A DNA stretch of 64,000 nucleotides, from NCBI GenBank assembly GCA_023954745.1, contig JAGSHC010000004.1, forward strand, positions 21,506 to 85,505. The letters run 5' to 3'. The notes beneath the pieces are model-generated. The model had not been told where the DNA came from and did not search any database. It worked only from the letters and a program-made list of their open reading frames with translations. Origin of the DNA: Deltaproteobacteria bacterium (lineage in GTDB: Bacteria; Myxococcota_A; UBA796; UBA9615). Below, in pieces: positions 18,101 through 27,286 of this stretch; within the stretch, counting starts at the first letter, position 1, and each line of letters opens with the position of its first letter. The translations under genes were made by a program, and so were the position numbers.

Positions 18101-18425
18101 CCGAGTCTGGGGCCATGCCGATGGCCGCGGGCGCGGGCCCGAGCACGGCATCGAGAGCTGCGGTGGCGGGCGTGCGCCGGCGCGCGCGGTCGCCAGGAGG
18201 CTTCACCGGCCCGGTCACCGACGTCAGGAGCAGGGGCCCCCCGGGTGCCGTGCGGATCGAGCGCGTCTTGAGGTCTTCGGGGAGGTCCTCGTGGCGGGTG
18301 CAGTAGATGACTTCATGCCCGGCGGCCCGCAGGGCCTCACCGTTGGCGAAGGCCCTCAGACCCGATCCCACCACCGTGCGACCTGCGGTGGGAGCCATGC
18401 CGTGAAAGACGACGAGGACCTTCAA
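15126..18425 (-). CDS. Glycosyltransferase fused to a very long coiled coil
   Basis: The 1099-residue product starts at TTG 18425, where a strong GGAGG lies just upstream and the protein begins directly with the Rossmann strand [23 protein letters not shown] frame to 18476 lacks such a site. Residues 1-410 resemble a GT4-type glycosyltransferase (glycosyl transferases group 1): [74 protein letters not shown]. From about 430 to 1080 the sequence is dense heptad coiled coil rich in Glu, Arg, Ala and Leu. The last 30 residues are acidic. The glycosyl donor and acceptor are unknown. The coiled coil may form an oligomeric or cytoskeletal scaffold. Genes downstream (moaB) and upstream (TIGR02147 pair) look unrelated in function. 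Confidence 0.85.
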   Translation of the reverse strand: MKVLVVFHGMAPTAGRTVVGSGLRAFANGEALRAAGHEVIYCTRHEDLPEDLKTRSIRTAPGGPLLLTSVTGPVKPPGDRARRRTPATAALDAVLGPAPAAIGMAPDSADVMPPDWVPSSDGAWTPVVGLAPVGGPVGAPGNPLAFTEPHELQGAVAKVDPDVVLVESLEDARYIQDGRWTVILDLFAPRLLEQQFQAGAADTREAVRVLDALQRADNFLFSNERQKYFHLPLLALAGVDCTKDAGGVVPISCPPDSPPFVKPAELTFLAGGVFWPWADLTGGLQDLLGCLDVIGVGKVRLFGGRYGIRSDTEQYQDPTEALPKDHERLELAGMVPIDELWEQYRRGSVAFDLMAPNPERELNLSFRQVDYLRCGLPLITSPGQVIARDVEEYGAGWLVEPGDLKSLQRLVRKLATNPKLVGEASAAAQALARDRYAWTKTGAELIKAVERPVRRTHGETLFATLARTQADLWEEHEDARRLRTVAERQTTELDKKSEEVQAQDAKIRQLLGTVDRLTASLEEVSRFRTETVAYLQEEQDGSLREAAELQRELDRRDLDIKKRDTSLAKTKTTAAKLKKAVAELTKQNADLQARFEERDGDVLSLNESLRSLDDRLRSTRGELSSAKRELETRDGALAELTEQLEDAEAEALERSRKAEASARKALQASETRSRRSLDEEKERTRVLAETAAARLEDEQLRHGVTRESLARLENKVVSLERDLRKKREELASGAVHARRQLDEQVAEAAAEISRAQAAAEESLRRLLTRQARAEEVNARLATEVRAATSRASEAERTLAVERDRAAAELQKKSEEHARARRELAAELARSLSDRDAAHTESVRELEAIHAVNHRELKAQHGRELASSRVAHARELDERAAQAQRVFSRKEAEFGAERARLDAFREREVEKRDLALAEAERLRSALEGRFLNLLGRAKTEAQRALGAAEARLEAVAGERGQLSAELEEAAYVATSLKSELAKKERELGVAGAKLAEAQAERDAHQLRIGELTVQVEQKDYAVRSLSADADKKSRELDAAQSQRAGLQVALDDAAATLKELEAQRDAAQEDLATALAALDDEELTDDEPDSTPPAPPTAEA

Positions 18426-18504
18426 GCAGCCTCCAGTCACCCGTGGACGCCGCTGGATCGCGGCCTCGCCCGTCAATCAGGATAGCAGGGCCCCCGCCGA
18501 GCCC

Positions 18505-19338
18505 TCAGGTTCGCGACCGGGTGGCCCGGCCCGCCCCCCGAGACACCCGACGTCGGAGCAGCGGAAGCAGCAAGAGAAGCGCGAGACCCCAGCCTCCCCT
18601 CCCCTCCCCCGTCGAGCAACTGCAGCCGCTGCTCAATCCAGCGACCGCGTCGCCCGAGCCAGCGTCCGGGTTCAGGGCGATCTGGCCGGGCAGCGCCAGC
18701 GCTCCCGCGTCGCGCTCGGGCAGGTCCACGAGGCCCGAACCGTCGAGGTCGTCGAAGAGCGCCGACTCCTCCACCACGGCGTCCACGAGCACCGCATGGG
18801 CGGGGGACTCGGTCGTGATGGTGGTGAGAGCGCCGTCGAGCAAGCCCAGGGCGGCGGGGTTGAGCCAGTCGGGCGACGCGAGCTCCAGAGCCAAGGCGGT
18901 GTCCTCATCGACGGCCAGGGCGGTGTCGACCACGACGAGCTCGACGTCCCCGAGCAGCACGGTGGCCTCCATCGTCCCCGCCTCGACCCCGTCTTCCCAG
19001 CTGGCCTCCAGGGCCGCGTCCCCGCTGAAGCGCACGACGACCCCGCACCAGGCTCCCGCGGGAATCGAGACCGATAGGGGCGCGAGCGCAAGGTCGGTGG
19101 TGCCCCCCACCGGCGTCGTCACATCCGTCCCGGAACACGCCGCAAAGCCCACCCACTGCACCGGAAGCTCGGCCTTCGTGATGTTGAAACCATCGGCGGC
19201 GGCGAGGGACATGGCCACCACCCCGGGGTTCCCCACGGCGATGCCCTCGTGGGTGTCGTCCGCCGGGTCCGTGACGCACGCGGCGAGGAGCGTGCAGAGG
19301 GCCAGGGCGCCCCAGAGAGGTTGGCGGGAGCGGGTCAC
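18505..19338 (-). CDS. Lipoprotein with MYXO-CTERM-like sorting tail
   Basis: The 277-residue product begins MTRSRQPLWGALALCTLLAAC with a lipobox, so the Cys near residue 21 is the likely lipid site. Its C-terminus reads SGCSCSTGEG, then a hydrophobic GWGLALLLLLPLLRRRV stretch with Arg clusters: the tripartite MYXO-CTERM-like layout (Cys-rich motif, TM helix, basic end). The middle is beta-rich with acidic turns and a Cys pair (FAACSG, AWCGV). The start overlaps the stop of the TIGR02147 gene by four bases (ATGA). Having both a lipobox and a sorting tail is odd; either processing could dominate. The GT-coiled coil gene starts 79 bases downstream. Confidence 0.82.
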   Translation of the reverse strand: MTRSRQPLWGALALCTLLAACVTDPADDTHEGIAVGNPGVVAMSLAAADGFNITKAELPVQWVGFAACSGTDVTTPVGGTTDLALAPLSVSIPAGAWCGVVVRFSGDAALEASWEDGVEAGTMEATVLLGDVELVVVDTALAVDEDTALALELASPDWLNPAALGLLDGALTTITTESPAHAVLVDAVVEESALFDDLDGSGLVDLPERDAGALALPGQIALNPDAGSGDAVAGLSSGCSCSTGEGRGGWGLALLLLLPLLRRRVSRGAGRATRSRT

Positions 19339-20204
19339 GACGAGGCTCCCGGGTCGAGGGGCGGTTCGGACAGCGGGAAGAGGGCGAAGTGCGCCTGATA
19401 CACCTGCTCGCGGTCACCGTCGGCGCCATCGCAGAGGTCGAGGATGCGCTCTTGGAAGGCGTCGAACTCCCGCTTGAGGACCGGCACGAGGGCCCGGGGA
19501 ATGCAGGCGGTGACAGCGCAGAGGTGTCGCTCCTCGCGGGTGGATCCGGTGATGGATCCGCGGGCCAGGTCGAGCATGCCGTCGTGGTAGTTGCGCGCGG
19601 CGAGGCCGGCCACCTCGTGGGGGGTGGCGAGACTCACGTCCACCGGGTGAGTCGCGCCGGTGTCGGTCTGCGCGAGCATGCCCAGCGAGAAGAGCAGATC
19701 CAGCGCGCTCTTCGCCTGGGTCCTCGTGATCCTGGGGCGGAGGGAGCGGGCGATCCAAGCCGGGTCGGCCTCGAAGTCGTCCCGCCGGGCGAGCTCGTGC
19801 AACGCCGAGTGGTACCAGCGCGAGATCACCTCGAAGCCCTTCCCCTCGAGCGACCGGGCCTCGCGAAAGCGGCGTGACGCCGAGATGTGCTGCCACGCCT
19901 CGTTCTGCTCGTCGGCGGTGCTCGCCTGCCCGAGGTCCACGAGGTGCCCGAAGAAGCGAGACTCTTCCGCCGAGAGCCCCATGGCGCGGACGAACCCCTG
20001 CACGTTGGCGGGGCTGAGGTTGCGCTTTCCCTGAGCCACGAGGAGCAGCAGGGACGGGTTCTTGTGGCCGGCCTTGCGGGCGAAGAGGCGGTGGGAGTAG
20101 CGAGGATTGCTCGCCTTCTTCGCCTCGAACCAGTCGGCGAGGAACCGACGAAAGTCCAGATAGCCATAGATGGTCGAAGCGCCTGGCACGAACCATGGAT
20201 ACAC
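19335..20204 (-). CDS. TIGR02147-family predicted transcriptional regulator, second copy
   Basis: The 289-residue protein has the family landmarks: STIYGYLDFRRFLADWFE, an HTH-like RLFARKAGHKNPSLLLLVAQ, NLSPANVQGFVRAMGLS, EESRFFGHLVDLGQA, ISRWYHSALHELARRDDFEAD, then a helical C-terminal half. It is the same type as the protein at 3887 and of similar length. The start is a GTG (20204) without a clear ribosome site; GTG 20189 is an alternative. It overlaps the lipoprotein gene by four bases, repeating the regulator-lipoprotein arrangement seen at the left end. It is divergent from the DUF2330 gene; the intervening region contains repeats that could be its operator. Confidence 0.88.
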   Translation of the reverse strand: MYPWFVPGASTIYGYLDFRRFLADWFEAKKASNPRYSHRLFARKAGHKNPSLLLLVAQGKRNLSPANVQGFVRAMGLSAEESRFFGHLVDLGQASTADEQNEAWQHISASRRFREARSLEGKGFEVISRWYHSALHELARRDDFEADPAWIARSLRPRITRTQAKSALDLLFSLGMLAQTDTGATHPVDVSLATPHEVAGLAARNYHDGMLDLARGSITGSTREERHLCAVTACIPRALVPVLKREFDAFQERILDLCDGADGDREQVYQAHFALFPLSEPPLDPGASS

Positions 20205-20330
20205 CTGAGCACCCAGACAGACAACACGATAACCAAATGAAACAAGGGTGAATCACAGAGAGCGTATCCACACTAAATACGAAACCACGGCTAGTGATCG
20301 GCTCATGTGTGGATACACCTCAGATCCCCC
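20196..20330. promoter_or_regulatory. Putative operator region with repeated TGGATACACCT boxes
   Basis: TGGATACACCT occurs at 20196-20206 (over the start of the regulator gene) and again at 20310-20320 (before the DUF2330 gene). GTATCCACAC at 20264-20273 and GTGTGGATAC at 20307-20316 form a perfect 10-bp inverted repeat. The box itself has GTGT-N4-ACAC symmetry. The region is clearly AT-richer than its surroundings. Control of both divergent genes by the TIGR02147 protein is inference. The boxes differ from those at 4739-4929, so each regulator could have its own site. Confidence 0.6.
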
Positions 20331-20358
20331 TCTAGGGTCTGGATCGGAGGAACGAACC

Positions 20359-21573
20359 ATGACTCGACGCACCCCATCCCTTCTGCTCGTCGCCGCCGCG
20401 GCCGCCAGCCTCGCCATGTCCCCCGCCATCGCTTCGGCCTGCGGAGGCTTCTTCTGTGACGCGGTCATCGACCCCGTGGTGCAGACGGCCGAGCGCGTGC
20501 TCTTCCGCGTGAACGACGACGACACCATCACGAGCGTCATCGAGATCCAGTTCGAGGGAGAGCCCACCGACTTCGCGTGGGTCCTGCCCCTCTCCGAGGC
20601 CATCGACCCCCAGAGCGTCAGCACCGCCCCGGCTGGACTGTTCGACGCGCTGGAAGAGCTGACGGCGCCTCGCTTCTTCACGTCGGACGCCATGGCCGGG
20701 GCCGACGCCGCCTCCTTGGGGATGAGCAACGGGTGCAGCTGTGGAGGCCCCTATTACGACGACTTCTGGGGCGACAGCTTCGTGGGGCCCGACTTCTCGG
20801 GGATCGACGTGGTCGGACGCTCCGTGGCGGGTCCCTACGCCATCGAGATCATCACCGCCGACGACGCGGGCGCCCTGCTCCAGTGGCTCCAGTTCAACGG
20901 CTACCAGATCCCGAGCACCGCCCAGGAGCCCATCGCCGCCTACGTGAACTCCGGTGGCGCCTTCCTCGGCGTGAAGCTGAACCCGGACGTGCCCGCGGGG
21001 CCCATCGATGCATTGGAAATCACCTTCCCAGGCACCGAGCCCATGCTCCCCCTCCTGCTCACCTCGGTGGCGGCGGTGGAGAACATGGACGTCACCACCT
21101 ACGTGCTCGCCGAGGAGCGCTACGCCCCGGACAACTATGTGGATCACGACTTCGACTGGTCCCGGGTCGAATGGACCGGTGTCGCCGACACGGACTACGA
21201 AGCGCGACTGCCCGCCGAAGTGGACGCCCTCGGCGGCCGGGCCTTCGTGACCGAGTTTGCGGGGGCCACCGAGCTCCTGCCCCTGGAGGACGGCCCCCTC
21301 GGCAAGTCCCTCGACGAGCAGCCGACGCCCATCCAGGCTGCCTCGGAGCTTCTGCGCACCGGGCGCTACATCAGCCGCTTTCGCACCGTCATCTCCCCCA
21401 CCGAGATGACCGAGGACCCCGTCTGGGTCCCGGCCCCCGACCTCGGTGACGTCAGCAACCAGCACGTGCTCGGCGCCAACACGACGGCCACCGCACGCCT
21501 GCCAATCACCGGCAGCCTGCCCCTCTGGTTGTTCGCCGCCTTGGGGTTGGGGTTCCTGCGTCGACGGGCGTGA
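20359..21573 (+). CDS. DUF2330 protein with signal peptide and C-terminal anchor
   Basis: The 404-residue product starts at ATG 20359 with a strong GGAGG site. It has a Sec signal ending near ASA-CGGFFC. The CGGFFCD motif, VQTAERVLFRVNDDDTITSV and EGEPTDFAWVLPLSE form the DUF2330 signature. Conserved Cys appear near residue 130 (NGCSCGGPYYDD). The C-terminus is a hydrophobic helix followed by RRRA (LPLWLFAALGLGFLRRRA), a simple anchor or sorting-type tail without a Cys motif. It is divergent from the second TIGR02147 gene. Function of the family is unknown; the envelope location is predicted. Confidence 0.87.
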   Translation: MTRRTPSLLLVAAAAASLAMSPAIASACGGFFCDAVIDPVVQTAERVLFRVNDDDTITSVIEIQFEGEPTDFAWVLPLSEAIDPQSVSTAPAGLFDALEELTAPRFFTSDAMAGADAASLGMSNGCSCGGPYYDDFWGDSFVGPDFSGIDVVGRSVAGPYAIEIITADDAGALLQWLQFNGYQIPSTAQEPIAAYVNSGGAFLGVKLNPDVPAGPIDALEITFPGTEPMLPLLLTSVAAVENMDVTTYVLAEERYAPDNYVDHDFDWSRVEWTGVADTDYEARLPAEVDALGGRAFVTEFAGATELLPLEDGPLGKSLDEQPTPIQAASELLRTGRYISRFRTVISPTEMTEDPVWVPAPDLGDVSNQHVLGANTTATARLPITGSLPLWLFAALGLGFLRRRA

Positions 21574-21693
21574 TTCCAGGCCTCCAGGCCGCCCCCGGGT
21601 TGTGACTCGTCGATCTGTGGTCAATGCTCCGCCCCGGAGCGCTCTTCCGAGGCTTGTTCTCGGGTCCCGCGTCTCCTGGCTGATGAGGATGAC

Positions 21694-24519
21694 GTGACCG
21701 CACACACCCCTGGTTCTGGCTCCCCTGAAACCCTCGACCAGTTGCTCACCGGGCTCACCGGCGAGAACCGCGCATACATCGAGGACCTCTACGCCGACTG
21801 GGTCGAGTCCCCCGTCACGGTGAACCCCGAGTGGCGCGGCATCTTCGAGCGCATGGGTCCGCCGACGGGCGTGACCCGGCGCGAGGACGTCATCGGCCCG
21901 GCGCCCAACCGGCGCAGCATCTTCGGAGGCCGAGAGGCCGCCGCCACCGCCCATCGGGCAGAGCACACGCGCAAGAACGCGGCGGTGTTGCAGCTCATCA
22001 GCAACTACCGGCGCATCGGCCACCTCGCGGCCGACCTCGACCCGCTGGGCTTGCGCGAGCGCGCGCGTCTCCCGCAGCTGGGCCTCGCCTACCACGGTCT
22101 CTCGGACGACGACCTCGAGACCACCTTCCACGTGGGACGCCTCGCCGGCCCCACATATCAGACGCTGCGCGAGGTGGTGGAGCGGTGCGAGCGGATCTAC
22201 TGCCGCTCCGTCGCGATCGAGTACGCCTACATCCGCGATGAGGCCCGTCGACGCTGGCTCGAGCGCCGCATCGAAGAGGCCGAGAGCCAGGTGGAGCTGG
22301 ATCGGCCCACCGCCCTGCGCGTGCTCGAGAAGATGGGCGCCGCAGACCATCTCGAGACCTTCATCCAGACGAAGTACCTGGGACAGAAGCGCTTCTCCGT
22401 CGAAGGCGGCGAGGCGGTCATCCCGCTGCTGGACCTCATCATCGACACTGCGGCCGAGCTCGGCGCGCGGGAGACGGTCATCGGCATGGCTCATCGCGGG
22501 CGCCTCAACGTGCTCGCGAACATCCTTGGCAAGAGCGCCCAGGACATCTTCGAAGAGTTCGACGACGCCGGGGAAGCGCACGACGAGTCCGCGTCCGGCG
22601 ACGTGAAGTACCACCTGGGCTTCAGCTCCGACACGACCACCGCGAGCGGGCACCCCATGCACCTCTCGCTCGCGTTCAACCCGTCGCACCTCGAGTTCGT
22701 GGCGCCGGTGGTCATGGGCCAGGTGCGCGCGAAGCAGGACCACTTCAAGGACACCGAGCGCAAGCGCGCGCTGCCCATCGTCATTCACGGGGATGCGGCC
22801 ATCGCCGGGCAGGGCGTGTCCGTGGAGACCATCAACCTCGGGCGCCTCGATGGCTACGCCGTGGGCGGGTCCATTCACGTCATCATCAACAACCAGATCG
22901 GCTTCACGACCCCGCCCGAGTCGTCGCGGAGCTCCGCCCACTGCACCGACGTGGCGAAGGTCATCCTGCCGCCGGTCCTGCACGTGAACGCCGACGACCT
23001 CGGCGCCGTCGCCTTCACCGCGCGCCTCGCGGGGGAGTACCGGCAGACCTTCGGTGAGGACATCTTCATCGACCTGTGGTGCTACCGAAAGTACGGCCAC
23101 AACGAGGGCGACGAGCCCGCCTTCACCAACCCGGTGATGGTCCAGGCCATCAAGCGCCGCAAGACGCCGCTCCAGAAGTTCGTGGAGCAGGCCGTCGCCA
23201 AGGGCGTGCTCACCAAGCAGGACCTGGACGAGGTGGGCGGACGCATCCGCGCCGAGCTCCAGCAGGCCCTGGACGCCGCCCGCAGCGACGACAACCGGGA
23301 GGGCCTCGCGGGCCTGTGGAAGGGAATGCACCACGGGTACGACCCGGCGGCCCTGGACCGGAAGACCTCGGTGCCCGCCGAGCGCCTCGTGGAACTCACG
23401 AAGGCGCTGGGAGCCATGCCGGAGTCCCACGCCGCCCACCGCAAGATCAAGAAGGTCTACACCGACCGCGTCCGCATGATCGAGGGCGAGATCGGCATCG
23501 ACTGGGGCCTCGGTGAGACCCTCGCCTTCGCCACCCTCCTGCGCGAGGGATACGCCGTGCGGATCTCGGGCCAGGACGCAGGGCGCGGCACCTTCGCCCA
23601 CCGCCACTCGGTGGTCCACGACCAGAACACCGGCGCGGACTGGGTTCCCTTGAACCACCTCGGCGCAAAGCAGGCCGCTTTCGAGGTCATCGACAGCCCC
23701 CTCAGCGAGGCGGCGGTCCTCGGCTTCGACTACGGCTACTCCCTCGTGCGGCCCGACGCCCTGGCGATCTGGGAGGCCCAGTTCGGCGACTTCGCCAACG
23801 GCGCTCAGGTGCTCATCGACCAGTTCGTGTGCAGCTCCGAGGCGAAGTGGGGCCGCAGCTCTGGCCTCGTCATGCTCCTCCCCCACGGGTACGAGGGCAT
23901 GGGTCCCGAGCACAGCTCCGCGCGGCTGGAGCGCTTCCTCCAGCTGAGCGGGGACGAGAACTGGCGGGTGATGAACCTCACGACGCCGGCGCAGATCTTC
24001 CACGCGCTGCGCGGACAGCTCCATCGGAACTACCGCAAGCCGCTGGTGGTGATGACGCCGAAGTCCCTGCTGAAGCACCGCAAGGCGGTCTCGACCCTCT
24101 CCGACTTCACGGACGGCGGCTTCAAGCCCGTCATCGACGACTCCCGGGTCAGCGACCGCAGCAAGGTGGAGCGCGTCGTGCTCTGCAGCGGCAAGGTCTA
24201 CTACGAGCTGGTGCAGCGTCTGGACGACCTCGGGGAGCAGCGCATCGCGGTGCTGCGCGTCGAGCAGCTGTACCCCCTGCCCGAGGTGGAGCTGAAGGCC
24301 GCCCTCGCCGAGTACCCCGCGAACGCGGACCTCGTCTGGTGCCAGGAGGAGCCCCGCAACATGGGCGCCTGGCAGCACATGATGGAGTGCGTGGAGGTGA
24401 GCACGGAGCGCCGCCCCCGCTACATCGGTCGGAGGCGCTCGGCGTCCCCGGCCACCGGCAGCAAGAAGGTCCACAAGAAAGAGCAGAGCGCCCTGGTCGA
24501 AGAGGCCACCACGCTCTGA
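21694..24519 (+). CDS. sucA: 2-oxoglutarate dehydrogenase E1 component
   Basis: The 941-residue ThDP-dependent subunit decarboxylates 2-oxoglutarate and transfers succinyl to E2. Visible landmarks: LDQLLTGLTGENRAYIEDLY at the N-terminus, GMAHRGRLNVLANILGK, the ThDP motif GDAAIAGQGV with NNQIGFTT, RKYGHNEGDEPAFTNP, GQDAGRGTFAHRHSVVHDQN, GYEGMGPEHSSARLERFLQL and the C-terminal CQEEPRNMGAW. The length is usual. Translation starts at a GTG (21694). It heads the operon with sucB and lpd. A Ser/Pro loop near residue 300 (GEAHDESASGDVKYH) is the normal surface loop. Confidence 0.98.
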   Translation: MTAHTPGSGSPETLDQLLTGLTGENRAYIEDLYADWVESPVTVNPEWRGIFERMGPPTGVTRREDVIGPAPNRRSIFGGREAAATAHRAEHTRKNAAVLQLISNYRRIGHLAADLDPLGLRERARLPQLGLAYHGLSDDDLETTFHVGRLAGPTYQTLREVVERCERIYCRSVAIEYAYIRDEARRRWLERRIEEAESQVELDRPTALRVLEKMGAADHLETFIQTKYLGQKRFSVEGGEAVIPLLDLIIDTAAELGARETVIGMAHRGRLNVLANILGKSAQDIFEEFDDAGEAHDESASGDVKYHLGFSSDTTTASGHPMHLSLAFNPSHLEFVAPVVMGQVRAKQDHFKDTERKRALPIVIHGDAAIAGQGVSVETINLGRLDGYAVGGSIHVIINNQIGFTTPPESSRSSAHCTDVAKVILPPVLHVNADDLGAVAFTARLAGEYRQTFGEDIFIDLWCYRKYGHNEGDEPAFTNPVMVQAIKRRKTPLQKFVEQAVAKGVLTKQDLDEVGGRIRAELQQALDAARSDDNREGLAGLWKGMHHGYDPAALDRKTSVPAERLVELTKALGAMPESHAAHRKIKKVYTDRVRMIEGEIGIDWGLGETLAFATLLREGYAVRISGQDAGRGTFAHRHSVVHDQNTGADWVPLNHLGAKQAAFEVIDSPLSEAAVLGFDYGYSLVRPDALAIWEAQFGDFANGAQVLIDQFVCSSEAKWGRSSGLVMLLPHGYEGMGPEHSSARLERFLQLSGDENWRVMNLTTPAQIFHALRGQLHRNYRKPLVVMTPKSLLKHRKAVSTLSDFTDGGFKPVIDDSRVSDRSKVERVVLCSGKVYYELVQRLDDLGEQRIAVLRVEQLYPLPEVELKAALAEYPANADLVWCQEEPRNMGAWQHMMECVEVSTERRPRYIGRRRSASPATGSKKVHKKEQSALVEEATTL

Positions 24520-24622
24520 GTTCCCTGCGGGGGCTCGACCCTCGCGCCCTTTCCTGGAGGACTGCCCGACGACGGGCTAGCCTCCCGTCCCCCCGCACAC
24601 CGCGGACCGAGGTTTCAAAGAC

Positions 24623-25867
24623 ATGGCTGACATCGTCATCCCCGAGGTGGGTGAGTCCATCACCGAAGGCACGCTGAGCACCTGGTACGTCAAGGTCGGC
24701 GACGCCATCGCCGTGGACCAGCCGATCTTCGAGCTCGAGACGGACAAGATCACCACCGACGTGCCCTCCCCCGTGGGGGGCGTCGTCACCGAGCTCCTCG
24801 CCGCGGACGGCGAAGACGTCATGATCGGAGCCGTCGTGGCCCGCGTCGACGAGTCGGCGAAGGTGGAAGCGGCTCCTGCGGCCGAGGCTGCTCCCGCTCC
24901 GGCGGTTGAGGCCGCCCCGGCGGCGGAGGCTGCTCCGGCTCCGGCCGCCCCGAGCTCCGACATGCCCCTGCCCCCGGCCACCCGTCGGATGGTGGAGGAG
25001 CACGGAGTGGACGCGAGCCAAGTGACCGGTTCGGGCGTCCGCGGCCAGATCCTCAAGGAGGACGTGCAGGCCTACCTCGCCACGGACCACGCCGGCACCA
25101 TGGCCTCGATCCCTGCCGTCTCCGGGGTCCGTTCCACCGTGCCGCCGGTCGCCTCGACCAGCACCGGCCGATCCACCCGTCGTGTCCCGATGACCCGCCT
25201 GCGCCGCCGTATTGCCCAGCGCCTCAAGGAGGTCCAGAACACCTCGGCCATCCTCACCACCTTCAACGAGGTGGACATGAAGCCGGTGATGGACCTGCGC
25301 AGCAAGTACAAGCAGGCGTTCATCGACAAGCACGGCAACAAGCTCGGGTTCATGAGCTTCTTCGTGAAGGCCGCCATCGAGGCCCTCAAGGAGTTCCCGG
25401 CCGTGAACGGGACCATCGACGGCGACGACATCGTCTACAACGAGTTCTACGACGTCGGCATCGCTGTCTCCAGCAAGCGCGGCCTCGTGGTCCCCGTCCT
25501 GCGAGACGCCGACCGCCTCAGCTTCGCCGAGATCGAGAAGGGCATCGGCGCCCTCGCCGGCGCCGCCCGGGACGGGGCTCTGACCCTGGACCAGCTCTCC
25601 GGTGGCACGTTCACGATCACCAACGGTGGCACCTTCGGCTCCATGCTGAGCACGCCCATCCTGAACGCGCCCCAGAGCGCCATCCTCGGCATGCACAACA
25701 TCGTGAAGCGGCCCTGGGTCGTGGGGGACTCCATCGAGGTGCGGCCGATCATGTATCTGGCGCTGTCCTACGACCACCGCATCATCGACGGGTCACAGGC
25801 CGTGCGCTTCCTCGTGAAGATCAAGCAGGTCCTCGAAGATCCCGCCCGCCTCCTCCTCGAGGTCTGA
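24623..25867 (+). CDS. sucB: Dihydrolipoyllysine succinyltransferase (E2)
   Basis: The 414-residue protein starts with a lipoyl domain: residues 1-78 with the DKI lipoylation site in [12 protein letters not shown]. An Ala/Pro-rich linker (82-115), a peripheral subunit-binding domain ([24 protein letters not shown]) and the catalytic domain follow, ending [18 protein letters not shown] with the active-site His. It accepts succinyl from SucA and passes it to CoA. The gene follows sucA by 103 bases; the gap has a small GCCCG/CGGGC hairpin at 24564-24577. lpd starts four bases after its stop. Confidence 0.98.
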   Translation: MADIVIPEVGESITEGTLSTWYVKVGDAIAVDQPIFELETDKITTDVPSPVGGVVTELLAADGEDVMIGAVVARVDESAKVEAAPAAEAAPAPAVEAAPAAEAAPAPAAPSSDMPLPPATRRMVEEHGVDASQVTGSGVRGQILKEDVQAYLATDHAGTMASIPAVSGVRSTVPPVASTSTGRSTRRVPMTRLRRRIAQRLKEVQNTSAILTTFNEVDMKPVMDLRSKYKQAFIDKHGNKLGFMSFFVKAAIEALKEFPAVNGTIDGDDIVYNEFYDVGIAVSSKRGLVVPVLRDADRLSFAEIEKGIGALAGAARDGALTLDQLSGGTFTITNGGTFGSMLSTPILNAPQSAILGMHNIVKRPWVVGDSIEVRPIMYLALSYDHRIIDGSQAVRFLVKIKQVLEDPARLLLEV

Positions 25868-25871
25868 GCTC

Positions 25872-27275
25872 ATGAGCAACTCCTTCGACGTCGTCATCAT
25901 CGGCACGGGCCCTGGCGGGTACGTGTGCGCCATCCGCTGCGCCCAGCTCGGTCTCAAGACCGCCGTCGTGGAGCGGTGGCCCACCTTCGGGGGCACGTGC
26001 CTCAACGTGGGCTGCATCCCCAGCAAGGCGCTCCTCGAGAGCAGCGAGCTCTTCCACCGCGCGGAGGTCGAGTTCAAGAAGCACGGCATCGCCGTGGACC
26101 CCACCATCGACCTCGCGACCATGCACAAGCGCAAGGACCGCGTGGTGGCCTCCAACACCCGTGGCGTGGCCGGGCTGTTCAAGAAGAACGGCGTGATCGC
26201 GTTCCATGGCCTCGGCAGCATCACCGGCGCCGGACAGGTGACCGTCACCCCCGATGAGGGAGACGCCACCGTGCTCACGGCGGAGCACATCGTCATCGCG
26301 ACGGGCTCCGAGCCCTCGAGCATCCCTGGGGTCGACCTCGACGGCGCGCGCGTCGTGACGTCGACGGAGGCGCTCACGTTCGACGCCGTCCCCGAGCGCC
26401 TCGCGGTCATCGGCGCCGGCGTCATCGGCATGGAGATGGGCTCGGTCTGGAACCGGCTCGGGGCCAAGGTGACGGTCTTCGAGTACCAGGACCGGCTGTT
26501 CCCCTTCGCCGACAAGGACGTGTCGAAGGCGGCGATGAAGTCGTTCCGCAAGCAGAAGTTCGCCTTCAACCTCGGCGTGGCGGTGCAGCGCACCGAGCTC
26601 ATGGACGACGGCGTGAAGGTCATCTTCAAGGCCAAGGGCGCGGACGAAGAGCAGGAGTTCGTAGCTGACAAGGTGCTCGTCGCGGTGGGGCGTCGTCCCA
26701 ACACGGACGGGCTCGGCGCTGACGTCATGGGCGTCGCCCTCGACAAGCGCGGCTACGTGACCATCGACTCCCACTGGCGCACGAACGTCCCTGGCATCTA
26801 CGCCATCGGGGACGTGGTGGGTGGTCTGATGTTGGCCCACAAGGCCGAGGACGAGGGCATCGCCCTGGCCGAGCAGATCGCGGGCAAGCCCGGGCACGTC
26901 AACTACGACGCGATCCCCAGCGTGATCTACACCGCGCCGGAGATCGCCTCAGTGGGCAAGACCCAGGAAGAGCTCGAGGCCGCGGGGGTGGCCTTCAAGT
27001 CGGGTCAGTTCCCCTTCCTCGCGAACGGCCGCGCGAAGGCCATGGAGCAGAAGGAGGGGTTCGTGAAGATCCTCGCCGACGCCACCACCGACCGAATCCT
27101 CGGCGTGCACATGATCGGGCCCGTCGTGGGAGAGCTCATCGCGGAGATGGTGCTCGCCATGGAGTTCGGCGCCACGGCCGAGGACATCGCGCGCACATGC
27201 CATGCGCACCCCACCCTGAGCGAGGTCGTGCGCGAAGCAGCGCTCGACACGATCGGTCGCGTCATCCACTTCTAG
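25872..27275 (+). CDS. lpdA: Dihydrolipoyl dehydrogenase (E3)
   Basis: The 467-residue flavoenzyme re-oxidises the lipoyl group of SucB with NAD+. The FAD dinucleotide fold VVIIGTGPGGYVCAIRCAQLG opens the protein; the redox disulfide is GGTCLNVGCIPSK near residues 40-50. The NAD-binding GAGVIGMEMGSVWNRLG and the C-terminal HAHPTLSE catalytic His-Glu dyad are present. The spacing of four bases from sucB and the complete set of three enzymes indicate a dedicated 2-oxoglutarate dehydrogenase complex operon. The plus-strand gene converges on the lipoprotein gene 11 bases further. Confidence 0.98.
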   Translation: MSNSFDVVIIGTGPGGYVCAIRCAQLGLKTAVVERWPTFGGTCLNVGCIPSKALLESSELFHRAEVEFKKHGIAVDPTIDLATMHKRKDRVVASNTRGVAGLFKKNGVIAFHGLGSITGAGQVTVTPDEGDATVLTAEHIVIATGSEPSSIPGVDLDGARVVTSTEALTFDAVPERLAVIGAGVIGMEMGSVWNRLGAKVTVFEYQDRLFPFADKDVSKAAMKSFRKQKFAFNLGVAVQRTELMDDGVKVIFKAKGADEEQEFVADKVLVAVGRRPNTDGLGADVMGVALDKRGYVTIDSHWRTNVPGIYAIGDVVGGLMLAHKAEDEGIALAEQIAGKPGHVNYDAIPSVIYTAPEIASVGKTQEELEAAGVAFKSGQFPFLANGRAKAMEQKEGFVKILADATTDRILGVHMIGPVVGELIAEMVLAMEFGATAEDIARTCHAHPTLSEVVREAALDTIGRVIHF

Positions 27276-27286
27276 AGAGCGAGTCC

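Noticed and set aside
20332..24474. Minus-strand frame of 1380 codons
   Set aside because: It lies opposite sucA and DUF2330, which are certain. Composition is typical of antisense reading.
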